A DNA stretch of 64,000 nucleotides from Trema orientale (taxonomy: Eukaryota; Streptophyta; Magnoliopsida; Rosales; Cannabaceae): assembly GCA_002914845.1 (NCBI GenBank), contig JXTC01000602.1:86931-150930 (forward strand). The letters are read 5' to 3'. This document shows, one piece after another, positions 51,713-63,230 of this stretch. The translations under genes and the position numbers were made by a program. The stretch's first letter is position 1, and each line of letters opens with the position of its first letter. A model generated the notes under the pieces. That model ran no database searches and had not been told where the DNA came from. It worked only from the letters and a program-made list of their open reading frames with translations.

Positions 51713-52605
51713 GGTTAATTCCATTGATAGTCCTGAATTATAGTTATTCATTATACCATTTTGACGCCTGATTTTAGTTTAGATAGTACATTACCTTGAA
51801 TTCTACCTTTATTACACCTAAAGATGTCAATTTCACCGAATAAAGTAGTTCACCGTGATGCATGGGCCCGAATGAAGCGAACTTTCACTGTTATAAATGG
51901 TATAGAGTACGGAGCGGGGATTCTCCATTTAATATTTAGCGGGACGAGGCGGGCTTGGGATTGAGTACCCCGCACCGACCCTGCCCTGCCCTGATTATAT
52001 ATAAATTAATTTCTATTTTTTTATACAATAATAATTCAACTAGATTTTTTTAAAAAAAAATCTAATAATATATAGTCATATGCTAATATTGTTTGAGTTA
52101 TTTCAGATTGTGTTAGCTTTTTTTGAATGAATGATATGCCATATGATCTTGGTATTAAATATTTTACATTTAACAATCCTAACATGTTAAAGCTTTGTTA
52201 GTTATTTAGGTCTAAAATTGGAATTTTCAATGAAGTTAATTTTAATTTTCATTCTTTTGTATATTTAGACTTTTAAAAGATTCAGACCAATATAGGACTA
52301 TTTAATAAATTCAAGATAATGATTCCAAACGGAGACCCCGATATATCAATAGGAAAACCGATCCCGATGAGGATTCTCCGAAATTGCCCCGCACTAAATT
52401 AAATAATGAATAATGCGGTGATGGCATAGTAAAATAAGAACGAGGACGGAAATAGTAAATATAAATTTGGTCATACCCCACCCGTTGACATCCCTAATTG
52501 CTCTTTTGGCCATTCTGTTAAATATTGGATGAACGGTAACACAAGTTATGGACCAACTGATACAAAAACTACAGCATAATGATTAATCAAATTGGTAAAA
52601 TTAAC
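51713..52605. mobile_element. MITE (ggttaatt ends) split by a nested hAT-like MITE
   Basis: The left part (51713-51818) begins ggttaattccattgatag and the right part (52497-52605) ends ggtaaaattaac, an inverted match. Both parts have the 'no-coding, cca/gtt' composition of the related small element at 53982-54168. The middle, 51819-52496, is a different element listed separately. The nesting shows that this one inserted first. Confidence 0.6.
51819..52496. mobile_element. hAT-like MITE nested in another MITE
   Basis: The left end taaagatgtcaa matches the inverted right end ttgacatcccta at 10 of 12 bases. The 8-base flanks attacacc and attgctct agree at five positions, so the duplication is decayed. 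The interior has gcgggg / ccccgc motifs in both orientations near its ends, a layout parallel to the MITEs at 26177 and 30166. No coding capacity. Confidence 0.65.
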
Positions 52606-53009
52606 AATTTTTTCTTGTTGAAAATTCTAATATATATTTTTGATGTTATAATCTAGTAGAACTTCACCATGACATGATAAAATTGACCTTTTGACATAAG
52701 CATATTGATAATTTTGTTTTCATTTATTTATTTTTTTTGGTAAGTACAATTCTTTACCTTTGGTTTTGTTATTATTATTGTTGTTGTTGTTATTTTTCGA
52801 AGGATGGTTTTTATTAACTCCTACATAACACACTAAATTAAAATGTGCATTTTACCCTTTCCCCAAACAAATAAATCTTTTTTATGTTCAGTAGAGTTTA
52901 TTAAATACAAATTAGAATCATAGGATAACTTTTTCTTTTAAAAAAAATGCAAGTGGAAGAGTATGTTTAACTAAAATGCATAAAATAAAGTAATGTACGT
53001 TTTTTCCTA

Positions 53010-53175
53010 TTAGGTTTTGTTCTTGTAAGATTTTAACGAGATATTGATGGAAGACTAATCCAATAGATTGATTTAGGCCTTTCTATGTGGACTCTTCTTT
53101 TTTCTTTTTTCTTTTTATTTTTTTTTCCTTTATGCTGTAATTTTCTTATTTTTTTGTCTTTCCTTTTATTTTTTG
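53010..53175. repeat. Dispersed repeat shared with 21.8 kb
   Basis: The block gtaagattttaacgagatat ... taatccaatagattg followed by a T-rich stretch matches about 21815-21870. It is probably the 3' tail of an L1-like family, since the 21.8-kb copy lies within LINE debris. The assignment is tentative. Confidence 0.5.
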
Positions 53176-53981
53176 AAAAAAAAAAACTAAAATACATATT
53201 AGATTACTAATTCATCCTAAAAGTTTAAGCTATTAGGAGTGAGCTAGAAATAATGTTATATTCTAACACTCTCCCTTCATGTATGGGCTTAGACAAATAG
53301 TAAAGTGCCCAATATTGGCAAAAGGAAATTAGCTTCACTAGTTCTTAGAGTTAAGTTTCTAACTTTAGCAATGTTTTTTTAAGTTTTTGTTTTGTAGTAT
53401 TTCTATTGAAATGAGATTTATATATTGACTGATTGAGTTTTATGAACTAACTGGTTGATTTAAATAAATAAATAAATATTTGAGGTTTGTCAAATGACTA
53501 ATTGAGTTTTGTTAACTAGTTGAGGTTTAAAACCATAGTACAGGTTCTTTTTGATACAATTTTGTTACATTCCAAAATTTATTTAGTTAGTTACTCTGAC
53601 GAAAGTTGACTCTTAGAATTACAAAAGAACCCTTGTTGGCCTAATAAAGAGGGAATGAGCCAATTCAAACAAATGGGAGAATACAAATAAAGAGATGAGA
53701 TGCAAACAAATAATAGGCCTAATACATGGCAAATTAAGGTGTTGCAATGGCACGACTTGAACCATTTTAGATTGATAGATTGGTTACCTAACCATATGTT
53801 TATTCTGTCCTTTTACAAATAACCAAAACATGTAATATAACATCATAATAAAGATGATTATTAAGTTACAACAATATTATATTCTTGAAGAATTATATTG
53901 AAATAAAATATTCAAAATAATATAAAAACTAATCTCTGAAAAAAAAAAAATAGTTGAAGAGATTTTTAAAACAAAAAAATT
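53176..53981. other. AT-rich spacer
   Basis: No gene recognised. Near 53260 the phrase aacactctcccttcatgtatgggctt recalls terminal parts of dispersed plant retroelements, but no boundaries could be set. Confidence 0.4.
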
Positions 53982-54168
53982 GGTTAATTTCAAAGTTGGC
54001 ACCAAATTATGGTTTTTTACCATTTAGACCGGGAAAATAATTTTCATCTAGCGAAAAGGCCATTGTGCAACCGTGCCAAAGTTTAAGGTTGAGTACTATT
54101 TAAATTAAAAATTTAGAGGCTAAAGTGGTTCAATAATTATAATTTAGGGGGTATTAATGGAATTAACC
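53982..54168. mobile_element. Short MITE, ggttaatt ends
   Basis: The left end ggttaatttca is matched by the inverted right end tggaattaacc (10 of 11). The body is 187 bp and non-coding, with inner similarity to the flanks of the nested pair at 51713-52605. No clear target duplication is visible. Confidence 0.65.
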
Positions 54169-55030
54169 TTTCTTCTTTTCGGTAGTTTTAGCACGGCAAA
54201 TTTAATTTTTCCGTTTTTATATGTTCGTACTTGGTTTATACTAATTTCAAAAAGGGAATACAAGACAAAAATTAAAATTTAATTATCATCAAAGGGTGAT
54301 AAGAGCATTATGTACATGGCAATATGGTGACAGTTCCACGTCCTAAAAACAGAGGATTTACTTAATTTTTTTAATTTGTCGTGTAGCTATATAAAGAAAA
54401 TAGTTTTGTAATTTAATAAATCATACAAAAATATTCGTACGACATTTTTTTAGAGTAAATGATTCAGTTCCAAGAGCAAAATTATGCTTAAACCAAACAA
54501 CTTATATGCCAAATACTCGAATTTATCTTTAAATTTATTTAATTATAATTTTGTAAAAAACACATCAAGTGTTTGGTTGTAGAGTTAAATAAGTAATTAG
54601 ACAACTTGATTAATTTTACTAAAAAATAAAATATCATTTTACAGTATAATTTTGAGTAAAATATGAGGTAAGAAGTTATTTTGACGCAATTTGACATAAT
54701 AAGATGCATTTTTGTATTTTTAAAACGCATAGTAGAAACTGATATTGCATTAAGCCATGGGTGAGATTTTAAGTATTTTCTCAAGTTTTACGTATGTTCC
54801 AACTCAAATATATATACACTACTAAAAGTTTCTTAACGTTTATATTCTTTGTTTATTTTCAAATGGAATTAAGTACTTAAAAATCCAATAAATATTGAAC
54901 TAGGATAAATAAAAAATAGAAACGTTACTTATAATACAATATGACACATTCCCTAAATATATATGTATATTATATATATATGTATATTACACATAAAACA
55001 TGTCTTATATTAAAAATTTAATCTCCTAAC

Positions 55031-55092
55031 TTTATTATTTAATATTGAAATCAAACGAAATTTTATTATTTAATATTGAAATCAAACGAAAT
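55031..55092. repeat. Perfect 31-bp tandem duplication
   Basis: The block tttattatttaatattgaa...cgaaat occurs twice head to tail with no visible difference. Confidence 0.95.
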
Positions 55093-55340
55093 ATCAACTC
55101 AAGAACAATTTGAGAAATAATTATTTAGTGCGTAGTACTCCTCACTATAAAATTGTCAAAGTTGTTTAAATAAAAAAGAAAAAAATCAAGGAAAAGTCAA
55201 AGAGAAGTTCCTAAGAGAATCTAAAAATAAATAAATTAGCGGTCAAGAAAGAATCTCAACAGTAGCTGTTGAGTCAGGTTACTCGTCTGTTTTAACTTGA
55301 TTTCCAAATTTTCAGATTTGTAAAAACAATCTCAGATCTA

Positions 55341-55550
55341 GAGGTGTCATTTTGACAAAACAATCAGTCATACTGATAAAATAGACAATGTCAAACTTTC
55401 TATAACAAAGTCAAACTTAAAGGTGGTATCTTGACTAAACACGTCTGGATACTGATGAGACAGACTAAATCAAACTCAGAGTAACAAAATCAAACTTAAA
55501 GATGATATCTTGACAAAACAAACCGAGACACTAAAGTGACAGACTAATAT
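55341..55550. repeat. ~79-bp tandem repeat, about 2.7 copies
   Basis: Units start near 55341, 55419 and 55498. Each has a g(g/a)tg(g/a)tatcttgac(t/a)aaac block followed by agacaga/tagaca and ending aacaaa(a/g)tcaaactt. Divergence between units is moderate, so the array is not recent. Confidence 0.8.
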
Positions 55551-55808
55551 ATAACCATGCTAGATGAAAATGCACGTGTTTTGATTTTCAGACTAAACAC
55601 GCCGACCACTAGACATAACACCTAAACCATTGAAACCAAGATGGTGAAAATTTCAAACCTTCAGTTGCTTCAATTGACAAATTGTCTAAACAGCCTTGGA
55701 GCCCAGTTACATAGTATAAAAATAGACTAACACAATGACTGAAAATACAATTAAAATTTAAAGTAACATATTGTTCATTATAACCAATAAGATCATAAGG
55801 TGCTAAAC

Positions 55809-57080
55809 TAATACATGCACTATTAGTTGGATGGTACGGTTACTTGCTCAGATGCTTTTGTTTCTCTTTCTGATTCTCCAGTTGTTTGTCATTGGGGAAA
55901 GCAAATTTGGTCTTCTTTCATTCCTCTTCAAGGTCGGTTTTACTTTGACGAGTTCTTCAATATCAACTTCCTATTGCTTTTTCTTTGATGAGGAGGGGCT
56001 ATCAACTTCCATCTTGTTATTTTTTTTGTCGTTCCTCAGTAGAAGATTCGTCACATTTGTTCCTTTATTATCCTTTTTGCCGTACAGCTTTGGTCGGCCT
56101 TCTCCTCTTTATTTCGCAATCCAGTCTTTCTAGAGGGTACTGTGGGGGGATCTTTGAGATAGAGCTCAACTTTATTCATTTAACCCACAGCTTCAAGCTT
56201 TCTGGAAGGTTGGTTTGGTCTCTATTTTTTGGATTTTATGGCATTTTCAGAATTTGGCTATTTTTGAAGATAAAAAGCCATTTATATCTTTAGCATTTGT
56301 TTTCTTATGGCGTTTTATTAGAGAGGTTAAATCTTTAGTTTCAGACTCTATGCTTAATTTGATGACTGAGCTTTTGATTTTGCGACAGCTTCGGGTCAGA
56401 GGTAGGCCTCGAAAGATGCCCATCATTGTTGAAGTTATATACCTCCTCCTTTGTCTTGGGTCAAGTTCAATATTGACGGTTCTGCTTATGGCGCACCAGG
56501 TCCTTCTAGGTGTTCAGGTATATTTCGGACTCATAGAGAGTTTGTTCGCAAATATTTCTCTATTCCTTTAGGAGTTGGATACACTTTTGAGGCAGAATTG
56601 GCAGCAGTGATTCATGTGATTGAATTTGCATAGAAATATGGTTGGAAGCGTCTCTAGTTAGAGAGTGATTCGGTTTATATAATTTCTATTCTGTTGGCGC
56701 ATTCTCTTAAAGTTTCTTTTCGTTAGAGACCAGTTTGGTGTAGGGCCCTGGGATACATCGCTTATATGAATTTTGTGGTCACTCATATCTATCGCGAGGG
56801 TAATCGTGTAGCTGATTCGTTGGCTTATCGTGCTCCTTCCGTTGTTTGTCCTACTTGATAGTGGTCTGTTCCGTCTTTTATTTTTTCTTTTGTTTACAAC
56901 GATTGTATTGTGAAGCCTAGTTATCGATTTCGCTGATTTTATTTCTCTTTCGATTAATATGTCTCTAGAGATCAGGTTTATGTTCCCCTTGGACTAGGTT
57001 TCTTTTCTCTTTCTTTCTCTTTTAATAAATTTTCTCTCATTCCATCGAGGTTCACCAAAAGAAAAATAATACATACACTA
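55809..57080 (+). mobile_element. 5'-truncated LINE (L1-like) with 14-bp target duplication
   Basis: Flanked by taatacatgcacta (55809-55822) and taatacatacacta (57067-57080), 13 of 14 identical. The body runs from the zinc-binding end of ORF2 through RNase H to a short A-rich 3' end (aaaagaaaaa). Severe 5' truncation plus a target duplication of this length is what L1-type retrotransposition leaves. Confidence 0.88.
55840..56860 (+). pseudogene. LINE ORF2 C-terminus: zinc-binding domain and RNase H, broken
   Basis: Early readings such as GKQIWSSFIP and FAVQLWSAF match the reverse-transcriptase zinc-binding domain of plant L1 elements. At 56450-56640 the frame WVKFNIDGSAYGAPGPSRCSG followed by EAELAAVIHVIEFA is an RNase H core, and ESDSVYIIS plus HIYREGNRVADSLA complete it (about 56660-56830). 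At least ten in-frame stops interrupt the region (for example at 56631 after IEFA), so it is a dead copy. Other plus-strand frames here are shadows. Confidence 0.88.
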
Positions 57081-58464
57081 ACAATATCAAATGGAAAAAT
57101 ACAAGTATACAACCAAGTAATTTACCCAAAATAACACAGATTTAAAGAATTTTCAACTAACTACAAGTTGGTATGTTTGGATAAAGTTATTTGCAATCCC
57201 AAATTCATTCATAACCGTGATTTTGTAGTCAACAATCACAATTATTCTGATCATCTTGTCCAAATTTGTGAGATGATAAATAAACAAAATGGTAATTAGT
57301 TGCAATGTGTATTTATTAGATCCTAAAAAAAAATAATAATAATAGGCTAAGTGATACGTAACATTTTCAAATGGAGAAAAAGCACACATATAGTATGTAT
57401 AAATAACGTCACCGTGTGCTAATAAAAATTTGACGATCTTGACATTTCTAAGTATTTTTCTTCAAATTAGTACAACAATTCATATCTAATGCTTTTAATT
57501 CAAAAGAGTAGAGTTTTTTAAGATTGCTCTTCATGTTGAAAATTTATTTTTGCCACATTACAAAGTGATTAACTGGGTAAATTAAAATATCACAATTAGC
57601 ATGACATGACATATAATGCAAGATAAACATATGACAAACTTTCATCATAGTTAACAAAATACAGGACGAGAATTAAATTGTTAATAATATATACGGGTAT
57701 TATTCGGACTTCTTATGAAAATACTAAAAGAATCTAGCATAAAAATATGAGTACACTAAAAATTCGTATATTTAATTTTATATGTATGAAAAAAATCAAA
57801 CATTTAATTTCTAGATACGAAAATATTATATATATACTAAAATATTTGATAAAATGAGTTTATTATTACAATAAAATATTTAGTTTATGGATAAAGAAAA
57901 CTACTAAAAAATATTAAAGGTTACTTATCTCGTTCGCTTTACCTATTTAACCAAAATAATCAACATAACATCTCAAACACCTATTATCGTATAAATCATA
58001 TAGTATCACAACAATAAAATCATACTCTAAGTACACTAAAAATATTGACTGTTTGTTGCCCAGGTATCTTCTATAATTAATTCCATAGTTATTCCCAGTA
58101 ATGTCAATTCTAACCTACCTCAAAAAAATCCCTATAGTTTAACTATACTATTATGTATGACCAAACTAGAAAGTGTTAATCTTTCATAAACCGTATCTTT
58201 AGTGTTTATTTTTGTTTTAGAAGAAATAGGCAAATTTGAACTTTAGAAAACTTTAAGCAAAAGCAACTACGTGACATTATTCTAGAAAGCGTATTTATAA
58301 AATATACAACCAAAGAAGATTTTTATTTATTTATTTGGCCACTGACAGTAATATTTACATCATATCCATACTATTGTAATATAAAACCATAGCCCACAAG
58401 TCAAGCTCGTCTACATCTATATGATCATAGAAATAAAAGCATACCAGTCAACCAGCTACACAGC
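57081..58464. other. AT-rich spacer
   Basis: Nothing recognised. The minus-strand frame at 57153-57389 has no family resemblance. Confidence 0.6.
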
Positions 58465-59542
58465 CAGGGACGGAGCCAGGATCAAAAGTTAGTGGGGGCA
58501 TGATTTAATTAAGAACAAAAGTTTAAAACAAGATAATATTAAATATATGTAAAATATCATAATTATTCTCATACATTACAATTTTTCCTTGCGGATTTTC
58601 ATATTTTGAAAATGCCGCTGAATGATCTCATTATTAATACTATCAAATACATCTTTTTTAATATACGTGACCAAACTATCATTCATCCATTGATCTCCGA
58701 TTCGATTGCACAATCGATTCTTAATAATATTCATAGCAGAGAATACTCTTTCGACAGTAGCAGTAGCAACTGGAAGAAGTAATGTCAAAGTCACAAGAAT
58801 ATAAACTAATGGATATACTTTGTTTTTTTTTTTGTCATAACCAACTTTTGTGCAAGATCACTAAGGTCTTTTAATCCTATGAACTCTTTGCTAGAGCGCA
58901 TATCAATAATATAAGTTTCAAGTTGATCATCAAGTGCCATTTGCTCAAATGTTGAAAAATCTTCTGGATAATATTCAGTAAGGTGAATTATTTTCTTCTT
59001 ATCAAAAGCATTGAATGAATCATTCGGGCATAAACACAAAACAGTAACTCGGTATTTATTTCAGAGAAACGGTCATTTAACTCTTAAAGTTGCATATCTA
59101 TGACAGCATAGAATAAATCCACATGAAAGTGATGCAAATTTGTCATTTCTTGAGTTTTACGCTGTGAACGACCTCGACGTATAAATATATCATCCATATT
59201 GGGAACATCAATATCATGCTTCTGACAGAAAGTATAGACTTGTTCTAAAAAATAATCCCACCCATCGTCTCTCATCACTTGGAGTCGTTGTTTACATATT
59301 CTCACTAAGTTCATGGCATTTACAATATCTTGATCTTTCCTTTGTAATGCCTTTGACAATTCATTTGTAACTCCTAAGATGGTTCTCATTAGATGTAGAC
59401 TAAAGACAAATTCAAAAGATTGTATCGACTCCAATTTTGAAACTTTAGTGCCTAACAAATAACAAATAGCATTATAACACATTATATATAGGATTCTAGT
59501 AAAAAAAAAAAGAGTTACAAATAGGATAATTTTATTGATCAA
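58465..59542 (-). mobile_element. hAT transposon remnant, 3' part with one terminus
   Basis: The left end cagggacggagccagg (58465-58480) is a familiar terminal inverted repeat of plant hAT elements of the zinc-finger-MYM-like group. The C-terminal portion of their transposase follows on the minus strand. No matching inverted end (cctggctccgtccctg) is seen up to 60.07 kb, so the 5' half is missing. Confidence 0.82.
58576..59430 (-). pseudogene. hAT transposase (zinc finger MYM-type 1-like), C-terminal part, broken
   Basis: From the N-terminal side the readings are SIQSFEFVFSLHLM, ALQRKDQDIVNAM, RLQVMRDDGW and NLHHFHVDLFYAVIDMQL (to about 59090). A middle part follows (59039-58806), and then the hAT dimerisation domain LLPVATATVERVFSAMNIIKNRLCNR at 58794-58576. 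These are hallmarks of plant TTF-type hAT transposases, normally about 700-800 residues. Only about 310 residues remain. The pieces are in separate frames: a stop falls near 59050-59083 after VIDMQL, and the frame shifts near 58800. Confidence 0.87.
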
Positions 59543-60068
59543 TTTTCAAATTGGGTGATTTTGAAAACCCTAATTTTCATATTCATACTTTGAATTCCAC
59601 CTAATAAAATAAATTACAATTCTATTTAATAAGAAATGATGAAAAAAATTACATTACCTAAAGAATTAATTGATCTGCCGTCCCTTTCTCCTCTCCTCCT
59701 TAATGTGCTCTCTTTTCTCCTTGGCCTTAGGCCCTTCCTAGCTCAAGCTCTTGCTCTGCAACTTTTTCTTTCAGCTTTTTGGCTTTTGCCTCAATTTTGG
59801 TCGACTGGTCGTTCTCCTACTCTCCCTCTCTCTTTTTTTTTTTCCCCACTCTCTTATCTATCTAGCTAGTCAGACCTCACTATCTTGGACTCATAATCAG
59901 TTCATGTGCTATATGCCTATATAACTATTATTGTCTTGGACTTGATATTAAAAAGAAGGAAGTCTTAAAAAAAAAAGGCTGATTTGGACTGGGCTGATTT
60001 GGACATTAAAAAGAATGGATTTAAAGTTAAAAAAGTGGGCTTTGAAGACTTAAAATGAGCAAAACTAT
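59543..60068. other. Spacer between hAT and Harbinger elements
   Basis: No gene recognised. The plus-strand frame at 59636-59869 is leucine/serine-rich with no resemblance to a known protein. A short repeat, gctgatttggac, occurs at about 59978 and 59994. Confidence 0.5.
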
Positions 60069-60711
60069 GGGCCAGTTTGGTAGAGCTGTAGATTTTCAAA
60101 AAAGTACTTTTAGCTGTGCTGAGGGAAAAATCTACTGTAACGTAAAGCAGCTGAGTGTTTGGTAAACTGTAATTGAAAAGTGCTGTGACTGAAAAAAGTT
60201 ATATTAGAGTGTTTGGTAAACTTTATTATTGAACTGCTGTATAAATATAGAATGACTAAAATAGACATCTTGTACAATTATGTATATTTTGCAAAGAGCC
60301 TATTAAATAAATATGCTAATAGACTCTTTTTTTTACATACATTAAGCATATAAATCTTTTTACAAAATGTTTGTTTTAAAAATATTTGATATGAAAATAA
60401 TTCAACTAAATTTATTATTTATTATTTAACGTATGTTTGATAAACAAACTTTTTAGAATAAGATAAAGAATATTTAAAATAAAATGGATAATATTAATAT
60501 GTATTTTCTCATTTCAAATACTCTTATATCAAATAAGTATTGATGAGAATTAGCACATAAAATAATCCAAATCCTGATCAAGTAGATATATAAAATAATA
60601 CATAGCTCAAAAAAAAGTTGTGAATCAACTTCTTAATTATGCTCCCATTAAACTTGCAGCAATTAGATCTCTTACGTTGTCTATCTCTTGTGAGTTTGAG
60701 GCACTACTGGC

Positions 60712-61990
60712 TTAGTATTCTTCTTCAATATTGGTCACAGATTGATCATTTGCAAAATAATCTGGATTGTCCCTAATTTTCTCAAAATTACGATCATGTT
60801 CAGCATGTCTCCGAATGTAGTTATGTAATGTCATTGTAGCAATTACTATTTTCACTTGTGTGGTGAATGGATAGCTAGGTATGTCTCTTAATATTTTCCA
60901 TCTTTTCTTCAACACTCCAAAAGTACGTTCAATAACACTCCTAAGAGAAGAATGTGCTTGGTTGAATACCTCTTTATAACCTCTAGGTTGGGGACCATTT
61001 TGAAATTGTGGAAGATGATACCTTTGACCTTTATATGGCCCTAAATATCCTTTTATTTGTGGGTATCTCGCGTCCACCAAATAATATTTTCCTATCAAAT
61101 ACAAGATACATAAATGGTTAAAACATTGATAAAAACTTAATTTCAAGTAGAAGGATATATATATATAAATTGTAACCTTGAGGTGGCTTTGGAAAATTCA
61201 AGGTTGGTTGACGTAAAGCTAATAAAAAGATTCTTGTATCATGGGCAGAACCTTCCCATCCAGCATATGCAAATATAAATTGCATATCAAAATTACATAC
61301 AGTAATGATATTTTGAGTTGGTACCCCTTTCCTACCGATAAATGGTATTTGATCTTCTGGAGGTATTATAGCATCTACATGTACACCATCTATTGCACCA
61401 ATACAATTCTAAAAGCAAAATACAAATCTTCAGATTATAAATTGTAATTTTAAAGACGAAGAAAAAATAGTTTAAAATATAACTTACCTTAAAATGAGGC
61501 ATATATCTAGAGTCTCGTAATATTTCTTCTGGTGTATCTTTAAATTGTGGGTCGGGTGGTTTTATTACATCTACACTCAAAAGACACAAAATATCTAAAA
61601 CTTCATTGAAATATCTACTAACAGTTTCGCCAGAGTGTTGAAATCGCTCGTGTTAGTCGGTTTCCAGTACCTTGACCTAATGTAAATAAAAACATTCCTA
61701 GTATTTCGAGAGCACATATTCTCCTTGAGCCCTTTAACCCATAATTAGCTTGTAATTCACTATATAACTTAATGAGCACATCTTTCCCCATTCTGAACAT
61801 CCTATAACATCTACTTTCATTTCCTCTCAACATTTCTGCCAACTACATATGACCTGTTTGAGAAGAATTCATACATAGTGTCTTTTCAATATATGTCATA
61901 TAATAATGTTGAATAGCACAAGCAGATGCACATACAACTTGTAACTCAAACTCTTCATCACTTTCTACCACTTCCTCTTGTCTAAAAACA
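60712..61990 (-). pseudogene. PIF/Harbinger DDE transposase (HARBI1-like), broken
   Basis: Three exon-like parts are visible: about 61990-61488, 61408-61177 and 61091-60712, with GT-AG introns between. All three catalytic acidic residues are visible: Asp in CIGAIDGVHV, Asp in GSAHDTR and Glu in SVIERTFGVLKKRW. The first part is damaged. A stop stands where family members usually have Trp (HM-stop-LAEMLRGN, near 61843), and the frame shifts around 61640-61660 between TGNRL and RFQHSGETVSRYFNEVLD. The stop codon is TAA at 60714-60712. The rest is well preserved, so the element died fairly recently compared with its neighbours. Confidence 0.87.
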
Positions 61991-62104
61991 AACTTGTCAT
62001 AAAGATAAGAAACATTTTCAATACTCTTACTAAATTAGTTCTTATAAAGATAAGAAAATAAATATTACAATAAAGTCAGTACAAGGTTTGTAAAGATAAA
62101 AAAA

Positions 62105-63226
62105 TTAAATCAATACAAGGTCTGTAAAATATAAAATGGAGATAAAGTCATAACAACCTACAACCAAGTAAAATAAGAATATATAAGAAGACGATCCTAA
62201 ACCATGTTCGTACTTGAGCCAGTTAAGCTTAATTTCGGGTTTTTTCAAAGAAATAAACATTTCTCTCTTCTCTTTCACCATAAACAAGTGAGTTGCAAAA
62301 AAATATAACTCACCCCCAATCTCTAGTCCAGGTAAAGAATCAAGTACTTCTATAACATCTGGTATACTTGAATTTGGCGTTTCATTTCTCACGGTGGATG
62401 TTCCAGTACTCCTACTCTCTATAACATCTACAAGGCGAGAGAATTGTTGAGACAATTTTGCAGCTCCTCCCACCTTCATTTGTCCTTTGCTTTTTTCTTT
62501 CCTTATTTTCTTTATTTGTTTCTCAAGTTGCTCAGCTGATCTCTTATTATTTATTTCTTCAGGCAATTTAGCAAGCATAGACTGATCCTCAGACTCATCA
62601 CTACTCTCAACTTATTCTAGTAGAGTTTCATTATCATTTGACATTTTTTCAGACACAGATAGAATTACTCCTGATGAAGGTGTCCAAGCATACTCCCCTA
62701 TGGCAACAATGTTCATGAACATCCTATTCAACTTTTCCTCTAATTCTGGTTCAATACCCGGGATGCGAAACTTTGCAGCATTGGGTTGGCTCTACAAGAG
62801 CAAATTAGACAAATTAAAATTCACATAGTCATCATACTAATTGAATAACAATGATTAAAAATGTATCTGTAATTTACTATTCCACCAATCTTCAGATGTG
62901 TCAACAGTTTTCTTTTTTGTATTCCATCCTAAACCTGTTTCCTTGCCAATAAGTTGCTTCCAAAGTTTCCAATCATTTTTTAATGCATCCCACTTATTTT
63001 TCAGTTGTGTTCTTGTATACACTCTTCCGGTTTCATTCTTCATATTTTTCATCAAGTTAACAAATCCAAATTTATCTAAATGAGTGGTAGGGCGGTGTCC
63101 ATCTTCAATTTCTTTGATGCAGAAATCACAAAACAGAACTACGGTATCGTGATCCCATATTGCCTTAGCCCATTGTAGGACACCCTCATTTTGGCTACTA
63201 CTAATGGTGTTATTTTCATTGTCCAT
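62105..63226 (-). pseudogene. Harbinger-associated Myb/SANT-like protein, broken
   Basis: The start is the ATG at 63226. The first exon (63226 to about 62868) carries a Myb/SANT-like DNA-binding domain with W-D-H-D-T-V-VLFCDFC, GRVYTRTQLKNKWDALKNDWKLW and SEDWW, as in the partner protein of plant PIF/Harbinger transposases. A second part starts near 62793 (QPNAAKFRIPGIEPELEEKLNRMF) and runs to about 62620, where a stop separates ETLLE from VESSDESEDQSM; the frame then continues to about 62300. At the expected end of exon one (after SKLQ) the next bases are AT rather than GT, so the original donor may be lost. Probably non-functional. Confidence 0.75.
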
Positions 63227-63230
63227 CTAA

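Larger units (their letters stand above)
54169..55808. other. AT-rich spacer with local repeats
   Basis: No gene seen. It contains a 31-bp perfect duplication (55031-55061 and 55062-55092) and the 79-bp tandem repeat listed separately. The minus-strand frame at 54539-54784 is not convincing. Confidence 0.6.
60069..63230 (-). mobile_element. PIF/Harbinger transposon, two genes, right end not found
   Basis: The left end gggccagtttggtagagctg resembles PIF/Harbinger (Tourist) termini. Both genes of an autonomous element follow on the minus strand: the DDE transposase and, upstream of it, the Myb/SANT-like protein. The inverted partner of the left end was not found before the window closes at 64000, so the right boundary is set only by the start codon of the second gene. 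The transposase carries inactivating changes. Confidence 0.75.

Noticed and set aside
59636-59869. Plus-strand Leu/Ser/Phe-rich frame that could pass for a signal peptide protein
   Set aside because: No family resemblance, no supporting context, and located between two transposon remnants.
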